Assembly (NCBI GenBank): GCA_947501625.1
Contig: CANMWN010000004.1
Location: forward strand, 248,001 to 312,000
Length of the DNA stretch: 64,000 nt
Reading direction: 5' to 3'
Source of the DNA: an uncultured Flavobacteriaceae bacterium
GTDB taxonomy: Bacteria; Bacteroidota; Bacteroidia; Flavobacteriales; Flavobacteriaceae
This document shows, in pieces, positions 43,523 to 51,434 of the stretch (its first letter is position 1; every line of letters starts with the position of its first letter). The position numbers and the translations under genes were made by a program. Below the pieces are notes generated by a model. The model saw only the letters and a program-made list of their open reading frames with translations. It was not told the origin of the DNA and searched no databases.

Positions 43523-45187
43523 ATGTGTGGAATTGTGTGCGCTTTTGATTTAAAAGAAAAAACTGAAAAATTACGTCCTCAAATACTTGAAATGGCAAAG
43601 AAAATTCGTCATAGAGGTCCAGATTGGAGTGGAATTTATAGTGATGATAAAGTGATTATGGCCCATGAGAGACTAGCTATTGTAGATCCTGCTTCGGGAC
43701 AACAGCCGCTATTTAGTGAAGATAAAAATTTGATTTTAGCAGCCAATGGAGAAATTTACAATCATAGAGAATTAAGAAAACCGTTAGATGGGACTTATAA
43801 ATTTCAAACAGCCTCTGATTGTGAAGTAATATTAGCACTATATAGAGAAAAAGGTGTTGAATTTATTGATGATATGAATGGTATTTTTGGTTTTGCTTTA
43901 TATGATGTTGAAAAAGATGAGTATTTAATTGCTCGTGACCACATGGGAATTATTCCTTTATATATAGGATGGGATCAAAATGGCACTTTTTATGTTGCTT
44001 CAGAGTTGAAAGCTCTTGAGGGTATTTGCTCCAAAATAGAGTTATTTCCACCTGGACATTTCTTGTCAAGTAAAGATGGAGAATTTGTTAAATGGTATAA
44101 TAGGGATTGGTCGGAATATGAAGCGGTAAAAGAAAACGAAACAAGCATAAAAGAAGTTAAAGAAGCATTAGAAGCAGCAGTTCATAGACAATTAATGTCT
44201 GATGTCCCATATGGCGTTTTACTTTCAGGCGGATTAGATTCTTCAGTCACATCTGCAATTGCAAAAAAATACTCTCAAAAAAGAATAGAATCTGGTGACG
44301 AAACAGCCGCTTGGTGGCCTCAATTACATTCATTTTCTGTTGGTCTAGAAGGCTCACCAGATTTGGCTGCAGCCCAAAAAGTTGCAGATTATATAGGAAC
44401 TGTTCACCATGAAATAAAATTTACAATTCAAGAAGGTTTGGATGCAATCAAAGATGTAATTTATAACATTGAAACTTATGATATTACTACTATTCGTTCA
44501 TCTACACCTATGTATTTGATGGCGCGTGTTATTAAATCAATGGGAATTAAAATGGTCTTGTCAGGAGAAGGTGCTGATGAAATTTTTGGAGGATACTTAT
44601 ATTTTCACAAGGCTCCAAACGCTCAAGAATTTCATGAAGAAACAGTTCGAAAATTAGACAAACTACATATGTACGATTGTTTAAGAGCAAACAAAAGTTT
44701 AATGGCTTGGGGAATAGAAGGTCGTGTACCATTTTTAGATAAAGAATTTATGGATGTTGCTATGAGAATCAATCCAAAAGACAAAATGATTAATGGAGAG
44801 CGAATGGAAAAATGGGTAATTAGAAAAGCATTTGAAGATATGTTACCGGAAAGTGTTGCTTGGAGACAAAAAGAGCAATTTAGTGATGGTGTTGGTTATA
44901 GCTGGATAGACACTCTAAAAGAAATTGTAGAAAAAGAAGTTACTGATGAGCAACTTGCTAACGCTAAATTTAGATTTCCAATTAACACACCACTAAACAA
45001 AGAAGAGTTTTATTACCGTACCATTTTTGAAGAACATTTTCCAAGCGATACAGCTGCTTTAAGTGTTCCACAAGAAGCAAGTGTAGCATGCAGTACTGCA
45101 ACCGCGCTTGAATGGGATGAAGCTTTTAAAAACATGAACGACCCTTCTGGAAGGGCGGTAGCAAATGTGCATGAAGAAGCTTATTAA
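43523..45187 (+). CDS. asnB: Asparagine synthase B (glutamine-hydrolysing)
   Basis: A 554-residue enzyme making asparagine from aspartate, ATP and glutamine. Cys2 follows the initiator Met (M-C-G-I-V-C-A-F) and is the glutaminase nucleophile. The synthetase domain has the PP-loop L-L-S-G-G-L-D-S-S-V (residues about 232-241) and S-G-E-G-A-D-E-I-F-G-G-Y. Length and motifs match bacterial AsnB. It diverges from the trp operon and ends at a clear terminator; it appears monocistronic. Confidence 0.96.
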   Translation: MCGIVCAFDLKEKTEKLRPQILEMAKKIRHRGPDWSGIYSDDKVIMAHERLAIVDPASGQQPLFSEDKNLILAANGEIYNHRELRKPLDGTYKFQTASDCEVILALYREKGVEFIDDMNGIFGFALYDVEKDEYLIARDHMGIIPLYIGWDQNGTFYVASELKALEGICSKIELFPPGHFLSSKDGEFVKWYNRDWSEYEAVKENETSIKEVKEALEAAVHRQLMSDVPYGVLLSGGLDSSVTSAIAKKYSQKRIESGDETAAWWPQLHSFSVGLEGSPDLAAAQKVADYIGTVHHEIKFTIQEGLDAIKDVIYNIETYDITTIRSSTPMYLMARVIKSMGIKMVLSGEGADEIFGGYLYFHKAPNAQEFHEETVRKLDKLHMYDCLRANKSLMAWGIEGRVPFLDKEFMDVAMRINPKDKMINGERMEKWVIRKAFEDMLPESVAWRQKEQFSDGVGYSWIDTLKEIVEKEVTDEQLANAKFRFPINTPLNKEEFYYRTIFEEHFPSDTAALSVPQEASVACSTATALEWDEAFKNMNDPSGRAVANVHEEAY

Positions 45188-45210
45188 ATAGTCAATCTTA
45201 TAATTCATTA

Positions 45211-45237
45211 AAATTCCTGCTTATAGCAGGAATTTTT
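45211..45237 (+). terminator. Rho-independent terminator after asnB
   Basis: AAATTCCTGC pairs with GCAGGAATTT around a five-base loop TTATA, with TTTTTG following. Strong and placed 23 bases after the asnB stop. Confidence 0.85.
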
Positions 45238-45325
45238 GTTTTATATTAGCCTTGAAAGCCTATAAACACTGAAACTGACAGATAGGTGACATTTAAATGG
45301 CGTAAAAAAAACCAAGATATCACTG

Positions 45326-45333
45326 TAGATTTG
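45326..45333 (+). promoter_or_regulatory. -7 element of the XRE-DUF4870 gene
   Basis: TAGATTTG, exact TAnnTTTG, 21 bases before the ATG. No TTG at the -33 distance. Confidence 0.4.
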
Positions 45334-45354
45334 TACCGATAAAAATGATACAAA

Positions 45355-45918
45355 ATGAAACAACAAACACTCAAAGAAAATTTAGTATATCAAAGAAAGT
45401 TAAAAGGCTTTACTCAAGATGAGCTATCTGAAAAAACTACAGTTGGTGTACGCACAATTCAACGAATTGAAAAAGGAGAAGTCCAACCTCATTTACAGAC
45501 AATAAAATTATTAGCCGCTGGATTGGACATTGAATTAGAAGATTTAATTGTACTTGACAACCCAAAAGAAGAAACAATAAAAAGAAAATGGATGCTATTA
45601 CTCCACGCATCACCTTTTTTTGGTTTGATTATTCCATTTGCCAATATTCTATTTCCGCTTTTTATATGGATGAGCAAATCTGAAGACAATAAATCATACG
45701 ACACACATGGTCGAGCTGTAGTCAATTTTCATAGTTCAATTACATTTTACTTTATCATTTCTTTACTCCTCTTTTTCCCATTTCCGGGATATAATTATAT
45801 ATTAACAGGAGCAATAATATTATTTAGTATTATCACAACTGTACTAAATATTTTTTCATCAATTGGAAAAGGAACATACAAATATCCTTTATCAATTCCT
45901 TTTCTAAAAAAGAAATAA
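45355..45918 (+). CDS. XRE-type HTH protein with C-terminal DUF4870 membrane domain
   Basis: A 187-residue protein with an N-terminal Cro/C1-type helix-turn-helix (residues about 8-60: Q-R-K-L-K-G-F-T-Q-D-E-L-S-E-K-T-T-V-G-V) and a membrane part of three helices with the DUF4870 features H-A-S-P-F-F-G-L and H-G-R-A-V-V-N-F. It would be a membrane-anchored transcription factor that binds DNA at the inner face of the membrane. The regulated genes are unknown; the downstream CPBP protease gene, 70 bases on in the same direction, is a candidate. Confidence 0.85.
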   Translation: MKQQTLKENLVYQRKLKGFTQDELSEKTTVGVRTIQRIEKGEVQPHLQTIKLLAAGLDIELEDLIVLDNPKEETIKRKWMLLLHASPFFGLIIPFANILFPLFIWMSKSEDNKSYDTHGRAVVNFHSSITFYFIISLLLFFPFPGYNYILTGAIILFSIITTVLNIFSSIGKGTYKYPLSIPFLKKK

Positions 45919-45988
45919 ACACTTAAACATATTATCAATCTTATAGAACTAAAAAATCAACTAGTTCTAACTAAACCTATACAAAAAA

Positions 45989-46822
45989 ATGAAAAATTTA
46001 ATACATAAATTTCCAGTCGCTATAAGATTCATACTTGCATTTACATTATTTGGATTGTCGCTAATATTGAGTGGAATGTTTAATAAAGGAGCAGTAAAAC
46101 AATATTTTCCATTTACATCAAATATTTTTTTATTGATTGCTACTTGGATTCTATTCAAAACAGATAATAAAACCTTACATGATATTGGATTAAATTTTAA
46201 GATGAAAAATCTAAAATTCTTTCCATTTGGAATATTAATTGGTGCTGGTGTTTTCTTACTTGCAAAATACTTCAGAGCATTGTATACTGGAGAGACAATT
46301 AATATAAGTGACACTATAAATTATAAAAACATACTATATGGCTTGTATATAATTTTACCAACTGTTGCTGTAGAAGAGTTTTTATTTAGAGGTTATTTAT
46401 TTAAAAAGACAATAGAGATTAGTTCAGTAATAAAAGCAAATATAATTTTCGCAATACTTTTTGCGCTTATACATATTCTTGACAGAAACGTAATTAACAA
46501 TCCTGGAATGATAATATTTCTCGCAATAACAATTCCAGTTGGACATTTATTTTTTGCTACAGCTTTACTTAAGTCAAAGTCATTATACTTTCCTATTGGA
46601 ATTCATTTAGGAAATAATTGGGCAACAAGACATTTGATATCAACAGAAAATAATGGAAATAATTTTCTTTATATAACCAATAACACATCGTTTGAAACTT
46701 GGCCTTCATTTATATTATTTCTTCTTTTATGGAATGCTATTTTTCTTATTACAACTTATCTTATTTGGAAATGGAATAAATTCTCTTTTATAAACAAACT
46801 AAAAAATAGTATGATTAATTAG
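45989..46822 (+). CDS. CPBP-family intramembrane metalloprotease
   Basis: A 277-residue polytopic membrane protein with the CPBP (Abi/CAAX-protease) motifs: E129-E130-x-x-x-R134 in A-V-E-E-F-L-F-R-G-Y, H162 in F-A-L-I-H, and H206 with N209/N210 in G-I-H-L-G-N-N. These are the catalytic Glu and metal-binding residues. About eight membrane segments are visible. Members cleave membrane-bound peptides or act in bacteriocin self-immunity; the substrate here is unknown. No bacteriocin gene is adjacent. It ends at a strong terminator. Confidence 0.88.
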   Translation: MKNLIHKFPVAIRFILAFTLFGLSLILSGMFNKGAVKQYFPFTSNIFLLIATWILFKTDNKTLHDIGLNFKMKNLKFFPFGILIGAGVFLLAKYFRALYTGETINISDTINYKNILYGLYIILPTVAVEEFLFRGYLFKKTIEISSVIKANIIFAILFALIHILDRNVINNPGMIIFLAITIPVGHLFFATALLKSKSLYFPIGIHLGNNWATRHLISTENNGNNFLYITNNTSFETWPSFILFLLLWNAIFLITTYLIWKWNKFSFINKLKNSMIN

Positions 46823-46842
46823 TTTTTAGTATTAATCGCTCA

Positions 46843-46874
46843 AAAAAACCTTCAAACCTCCTTGAGGGTTTTTT
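46843..46874 (+). terminator. Rho-independent terminator after the CPBP gene
   Basis: A 13-base stem (AAAAAACCTTCAA with TTGAGGGTTTTTT, one G-U) and a six-base loop. The T run is shared with the right arm. The next promoter's -7 element follows directly. Confidence 0.85.
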
Positions 46875-46876
46875 AG

Positions 46877-46884
46877 TATATTTG
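46877..46884 (+). promoter_or_regulatory. -7 element of the GIN-domain gene
   Basis: TATATTTG, exact TAnnTTTG, 21 bases before the ATG and directly after a terminator, as expected for a new transcription unit. Confidence 0.5.
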
Positions 46885-46905
46885 CGAGAGCACTATTAAA
46901 CTATT

Positions 46906-47733
46906 ATGAAAAAGTATTTATTTTTATTTTTATTTATCCCTTTATTCTCTTTCAGTCAAAAACTTGAAAAAATAAAAGGAAATAAAGATGTAACTATCAA
47001 AGAAATTAAAATTGACTCCTTCACTCATATAAATATTGATGAAAACTTTAAAATAAGTTTATTAGAAGGTAAACCACTTGTTAAAATTGAAGCTGATGAT
47101 AATTTACATGATGTTATAAATATTGATGTAGACAATGATGTTTTATCATTTGACTTTACTAAGAGAATAACAAATAAGAAAAAACTAAATATTACTGTTT
47201 ATTACCCAACTATTGTTAACACAATTGAAGTAAACGATGATGCTGAATTACAATCTTTATCAACTATCGTTTTGGAAAACTTGAATCTAAAAGTTAATGG
47301 AAATTCAAAAGTTGATTTTGATATAGAAACTGGTTATTTTAATCTATCAACTTCTAATAAAAGTAAATCTGAATTAATCGTTATTGCCGATTCTTCAAAT
47401 GTATCGATGAAAGAAAGTAGTAGGTTGAAAGGAACTATCAAATCTCCAAAAACTTCTTTTAAAATGTTTGATAGAGCAACTTCAAACACTAGTATAGAAA
47501 GTGATTCTACAAATATTGAATTGATAAGTAGAGTTACATTTTCGAGTAAAAGTTTAATTACTAAAAAATGTATTATTTCAACAAATGACAATTCAAAAGC
47601 TTCAATAAACATATCAGATGAATTAACAATTTCTGCCAAAGGAAATAGTACTATAAACATTTATAACGATCCAAAAATAACAATAGAAGAATTTACAGAT
47701 ACAGCAACATTAAACAAAAGAAAAATCAAATAA
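46906..47733 (+). CDS. Exported GIN-domain (DUF2807) protein
   Basis: A 275-residue protein with a signal peptide ending in F-S-F-S-Q and a repetitive beta-solenoid-like body of short strands (I-E-V-N-D-D-A-E-L-Q, L-K-V-N-G-N-S-K-V-D, I-V-I-A-D-S-S-N-V-S, I-S-A-K-G-N-S-T-I-N). This is the pattern of the putative auto-transporter adhesin head GIN domain. It lacks a membrane anchor other than the signal peptide, so is probably periplasmic or surface-exposed. The peptidase gene starts 2 bases after it, so the two are co-expressed. Confidence 0.82.
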   Translation: MKKYLFLFLFIPLFSFSQKLEKIKGNKDVTIKEIKIDSFTHINIDENFKISLLEGKPLVKIEADDNLHDVINIDVDNDVLSFDFTKRITNKKKLNITVYYPTIVNTIEVNDDAELQSLSTIVLENLNLKVNGNSKVDFDIETGYFNLSTSNKSKSELIVIADSSNVSMKESSRLKGTIKSPKTSFKMFDRATSNTSIESDSTNIELISRVTFSSKSLITKKCIISTNDNSKASINISDELTISAKGNSTINIYNDPKITIEEFTDTATLNKRKIK

Positions 47734-47735
47734 AA

Positions 47736-49544
47736 ATGAAGAAAACCATTTTATCCTTATTAGCTATTACACTATTAATTAGTTGTAAAAAAGATGAAAA
47801 AGTAACAGATTCAATAAAAATAGAAGCACAAAACTTTATAGATGTATATACTGAAACATTTCAGAATTTATATTATGATTCAGCTAAAGCAGAATGGGCA
47901 GCTAATACAAGAATAATTGAAGGAGATACCATTAACGCCTACAATGTTCAAAAAGCAAATGAAGCATATGCAAAATTTACTGGAAGCAAAGAAGTTATCG
48001 AAAAAACTAAAGCACTTCTTGAAAATAAAGACAAATTAGACCTTGTACAAGTTAGACAACTAGAAAGTATACTTTATAGTGCTGCAAACAATCCAGAGAC
48101 TGTATCGAAAGTAGTAAAAGAAAGAATTGCTGCAGAGACTGCTCAAAATGAAGCATTATTTGGTTTTGATTTTAAAGTAGATGGCAAATCTGTTTCAACT
48201 GGCGATATTGATGGAGTTTTAAGAGAATCAAACGATGAAAAAGAGCGTTTAAAGAATTGGGAAGCCTCAAAAGAAGTTGGTAAAAATTTAAAAGACGGAT
48301 TAGAAAACCTAGTTGAACTTAAAAACAAAACAGTTCAAGCTTTGGGCTATGATGATTATTTCTCTTATCAAGTATCAGATTATGGAATGAATCGTGGAGA
48401 AATGATGGCTGAAATGAGGAAAATGGTTCAAGAAGTTTGGCCTTTATATCGCGAATTACATACATGGGCAAGATATACACTTGCAGATAAATACAATGCT
48501 GAAGTCCCAGATTATTTACCGGCACATTGGTTACCAAATCGTTGGGGACAAGATTGGAGTGCATTAGTAAACGTTGAAGGACTTGATATTGATGCGGCGT
48601 TAAAAGACAAAGAACCAGAATGGATAGTTAAAGAAGGTGAAGATTTCTTCGTGAGTATTGGTTTTGACCCATTACCGAAAAGCTTTTATGAAAAATCTAG
48701 CATGTATCCAGCGCCAGCCGATGCAGACTATAAGAAAAACAATCATGCATCTGCATGGCATATGGATCTTGAAAATGATTTACGTTGTTTAATGAGCGTT
48801 GAACCTACAGCAGATTATTATGAAACTATTCACCATGAATTAGGTCATATCTACTATTACCAAGCATATACCAATCCTGATGTCCCACCTTTATTGAGAG
48901 GTGGCGCTAATCGTGGTTACCATGAAGCAATTGGAAGTTTATTAGGTTTAGCAGCTATGCAAAAACCTTTTTTAGCGGCAAAAGGCTTGGTTGATGAAAA
49001 TGCTAAAGTAGATAAGACGCAAAAATTACTAAAAGAAGCTCTAAGTAATATTGTATTCCTACCTTTTTCAGCTGGTGTTATGAGTGATTTTGAAAACTCT
49101 TTATATGCTGAAAACTTACCAAAAGACCAATACAATAAAAAATGGTGGGAATTGGCCAAAAAATATCAGGGAATGGTTCCTCCATCGGATAGAGGAGAAG
49201 AATATTGTGATGCTGCTTCAAAAACACATATTAATAATGATGCAGCACAATATTATGATTATGCAATTTCATATATCCTATTATTCCAATTTCACGACCA
49301 CATTTCAAAGAATATTTTAAAACAAGATCCTCATGCAACAAACTATTTTGGAAGCAAAGAAGTAGGTGAATTCCTAAAAGGTATCTTATCTAAAGGTGCT
49401 AATTGTGACTGGAATGAAGTTCTTAAAGAAAGTGTTGGAAGCGGAATGAGTGCTAAACCAATGTTAGAATACTTTGCTCCTTTAACTGAGTATTTAAAAG
49501 AGCAAAATAAAGGTAGAAAATACACATTACCTGAAAAAATATAA
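47736..49544 (+). CDS. M2-family peptidyl-dipeptidase (ACE-like) lipoprotein
   Basis: A 602-residue zinc peptidase of the angiotensin-converting-enzyme family, with lipobox L-I-S-C (cysteine 17). The zinc motif is H367-E-L-G-H371 in I-H-H-E-L-G-H-I-Y-Y-Y-Q, with the third ligand E397 in Y-H-E-A-I-G. Other M2 blocks include W-A-A-N-T-R-I near residue 54, F-F-V-S-I-G-F and F-Q-F-H-D-H-I near residue 512. It would release dipeptides from oligopeptide C-termini in the envelope. It is a single-domain bacterial form, unlike two-domain somatic ACE. Confidence 0.92.
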   Translation: MKKTILSLLAITLLISCKKDEKVTDSIKIEAQNFIDVYTETFQNLYYDSAKAEWAANTRIIEGDTINAYNVQKANEAYAKFTGSKEVIEKTKALLENKDKLDLVQVRQLESILYSAANNPETVSKVVKERIAAETAQNEALFGFDFKVDGKSVSTGDIDGVLRESNDEKERLKNWEASKEVGKNLKDGLENLVELKNKTVQALGYDDYFSYQVSDYGMNRGEMMAEMRKMVQEVWPLYRELHTWARYTLADKYNAEVPDYLPAHWLPNRWGQDWSALVNVEGLDIDAALKDKEPEWIVKEGEDFFVSIGFDPLPKSFYEKSSMYPAPADADYKKNNHASAWHMDLENDLRCLMSVEPTADYYETIHHELGHIYYYQAYTNPDVPPLLRGGANRGYHEAIGSLLGLAAMQKPFLAAKGLVDENAKVDKTQKLLKEALSNIVFLPFSAGVMSDFENSLYAENLPKDQYNKKWWELAKKYQGMVPPSDRGEEYCDAASKTHINNDAAQYYDYAISYILLFQFHDHISKNILKQDPHATNYFGSKEVGEFLKGILSKGANCDWNEVLKESVGSGMSAKPMLEYFAPLTEYLKEQNKGRKYTLPEKI

Positions 49545-49591
49545 CATATTTTTATTTACCTAAATTAATAACTATAAATAAACTAAATTCT

Positions 49592-50260
49592 ATGAAAAAT
49601 ATAAACTTATTAATTTTTTTGTTTCTATTTTCAACTTTATCAATCTTTAGCCAAAATTTTAAAGTAAATTTAAATAATTTAACTGAACAAACTCAATTAT
49701 CTTCTGAATCTTCAGATGCTATGAGAATGGTTTGGTGGATTCCTGTTGAATTCTGGGAAACTGTATTTAGAGAAGACGGTTCAATATCTGAAGAAGAAAT
49801 AATTGAAACTATTGAAATTTTTAAAAAACATACAATTGTTGGAATTGTTGATGGTAAAATTGGAGTTTTGGGTACAGTAAAATACAATACGTTTGAAGAA
49901 ATAAAGCAAAACACTACCATTATTGACAATTTAGACAACACTTATAAACCTTTAAATGATAATAAAATTGATGAGGACACTTCGATGATACTTGAAATGA
50001 TGAAACCGATGTTATCGAGTATGTTGGGTAATCTAGGTCAAAATTTTCATTTTTTGGTTTTTGACAATAAAAATATTGAAGGAAATAATTTAGTTGAACC
50101 AACAAAAAAGGGGACATTTACTGTAAAACTTCGAGATGAACTATATACGTTTAGGCTACCTATTGGCGCTTTACTCCCAGATAAACAATGCTCAGAAGAT
50201 AATGAAATGTTAAATGGAGCATGGAGTTATTGTCCATGGCACGGTAATAAATTACAATAA
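49592..50260 (+). CDS. Exported protein of unknown function
   Basis: A 222-residue protein with a signal peptide ending near S-I-F-S-Q. The mature part contains M-R-M-V-W-W-I-P-V-E-F-W near residues 46-57 and ends with C-S-E-D-N-E-M-L-N-G-A-W-S-Y-C-P-W-H-G. Two late cysteines could form a disulfide or bind a metal with the nearby His. I do not recognise the family. It follows the M2 peptidase by 47 bases without an intervening terminator, so may be the last gene of that transcript. Confidence 0.6.
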   Translation: MKNINLLIFLFLFSTLSIFSQNFKVNLNNLTEQTQLSSESSDAMRMVWWIPVEFWETVFREDGSISEEEIIETIEIFKKHTIVGIVDGKIGVLGTVKYNTFEEIKQNTTIIDNLDNTYKPLNDNKIDEDTSMILEMMKPMLSSMLGNLGQNFHFLVFDNKNIEGNNLVEPTKKGTFTVKLRDELYTFRLPIGALLPDKQCSEDNEMLNGAWSYCPWHGNKLQ

Positions 50261-50289
50261 AAAAATCCCGCTATTGCGGGATTTTTTTT
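50259..50289. terminator. Bidirectional terminator between the unknown exported protein and trxB
   Basis: ATCCCGC-TATT-GCGGGAT stem flanked by A7 on the left and T8 on the right, so it can stop transcription from both sides. It lies between two convergent genes. Confidence 0.9.
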
Positions 50290-50308
50290 GATTTACATCT
50301 AACAACTT

Positions 50309-51256
50309 CTATTCTAACGCACCTAAATAACGTTCAGAATCTAAGGCAGCCATACAACCTGTACCAGCAGCTGTTACTGCTTGCCTATATTCTTTATCCT
50401 GAACATCACCAGCTGCAAAAACTCCAGGCATATTAGTTTTAGTAGATTTACCTTTAGTAATTAAATAACCAACATCGTCCATATCCAAAATTCCCTTAAA
50501 AATATCTGTATTAGGTTTATGTCCAATTGCAATAAACACTCCAGTTACTGAAAGTTCTTCTTTTTCTTGAGTTTGATTATTCACAATTCTAACTCCTTCA
50601 ACAACATTATCTCCTAATACTTCATCTAATTCTGTATTATACTTAACTGTAATGTTTTCAGTTTTGTTTACCCTATGTTGCATTGCCTTTGAAGCACGCA
50701 TATAATCCTTTCTTACAAGCATAGTAACACTTTTACAAATATTTGCTAGGTATGTAGCTTCTTCAGCAGCAGTATCTCCTGCTCCAACTACAACAACATC
50801 TTGACCTTTATAGAAAAAACCATCGCAAGTTGCACATGCTGACACCCCTCCACCAATTAATCGTTGCTCACTTTCTAATCCTAAGTATTTTGCGGTTGCA
50901 CCTGTAGAGATAATTACTGTTTCAGCTTCAATTTCTTTCGAGCCATCAACTACCACTTTATGAATACCACCAACTTTGTCGCTAAAATCAACTTTAGTAA
51001 CCATTCCAAACCTCACCTCAGTCCCAAATCGTTCTGCTTGATTTTTAAAATCTTCCATCATCATTGTACCGTCTGTTCCTTTAGGATAACCAGGATAATT
51101 ATCAACTTCCGTTGTTGTTGTAAGTTGACCACCCATTTGCATACCTGTATACATGACTGGTTTTAAATCTGCCCTAGACGCATATATTGCAGCAGTATAT
51201 CCTGCCGGACCTGAGCCTATAATAAGGCATTTTATTCTTTCAATAGATTCTGACAT
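50309..51256 (-). CDS. trxB: Thioredoxin reductase
   Basis: A 315-residue FAD/NADPH enzyme that reduces thioredoxin. The FAD motif is I-I-G-S-G-P-A-G-Y-T-A-A at residues 12-23; the redox centre is C141-A-T-C144 in S-A-C-A-T-C-D-G-F-F; the NADPH domain has V-V-V-G-A-G-D-T-A-A-E-E. The C-terminal G-V-F-A-A-G-D-V binds FAD. Length is standard. It is monocistronic and ends at the shared terminator. Thioredoxin made active by it could serve the CysH-like reductase found elsewhere in the window. Confidence 0.96.
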   Translation of the reverse strand: MSESIERIKCLIIGSGPAGYTAAIYASRADLKPVMYTGMQMGGQLTTTTEVDNYPGYPKGTDGTMMMEDFKNQAERFGTEVRFGMVTKVDFSDKVGGIHKVVVDGSKEIEAETVIISTGATAKYLGLESEQRLIGGGVSACATCDGFFYKGQDVVVVGAGDTAAEEATYLANICKSVTMLVRKDYMRASKAMQHRVNKTENITVKYNTELDEVLGDNVVEGVRIVNNQTQEKEELSVTGVFIAIGHKPNTDIFKGILDMDDVGYLITKGKSTKTNMPGVFAAGDVQDKEYRQAVTAAGTGCMAALDSERYLGALE

Positions 51257-51278
51257 AATTATTTTTTTATTTGCAAAG

Positions 51279-51286
51279 CAAAAGTA
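51279..51286 (-). promoter_or_regulatory. -7 element of trxB
   Basis: TACTTTTG on the minus strand, exact TAnnTTTG, 22 bases before the ATG. No TTG seen at the -33 distance. Confidence 0.42.
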
Positions 51287-51404
51287 TTGTTTTTAGTTTT
51301 TTTTACTAATAAATGTTTATAAGTTTTTACAATGCTAATATTGATAAGCATTATTGAAACGTTTGTCGGAAAATATTTGACTCATTACATTTTTTAAAAA
51401 AGAG

Positions 51405-51412
51405 TATATTTG
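51405..51412 (+). promoter_or_regulatory. -7 element of the haloperoxidase-like gene
   Basis: TATATTTG, exact TAnnTTTG, 22 bases before the ATG. A TTTG lies 25 bases upstream, slightly too far for the usual -33 spacing. Confidence 0.48.
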
Positions 51413-51434
51413 CAACACCTACAACTATTTTTAT

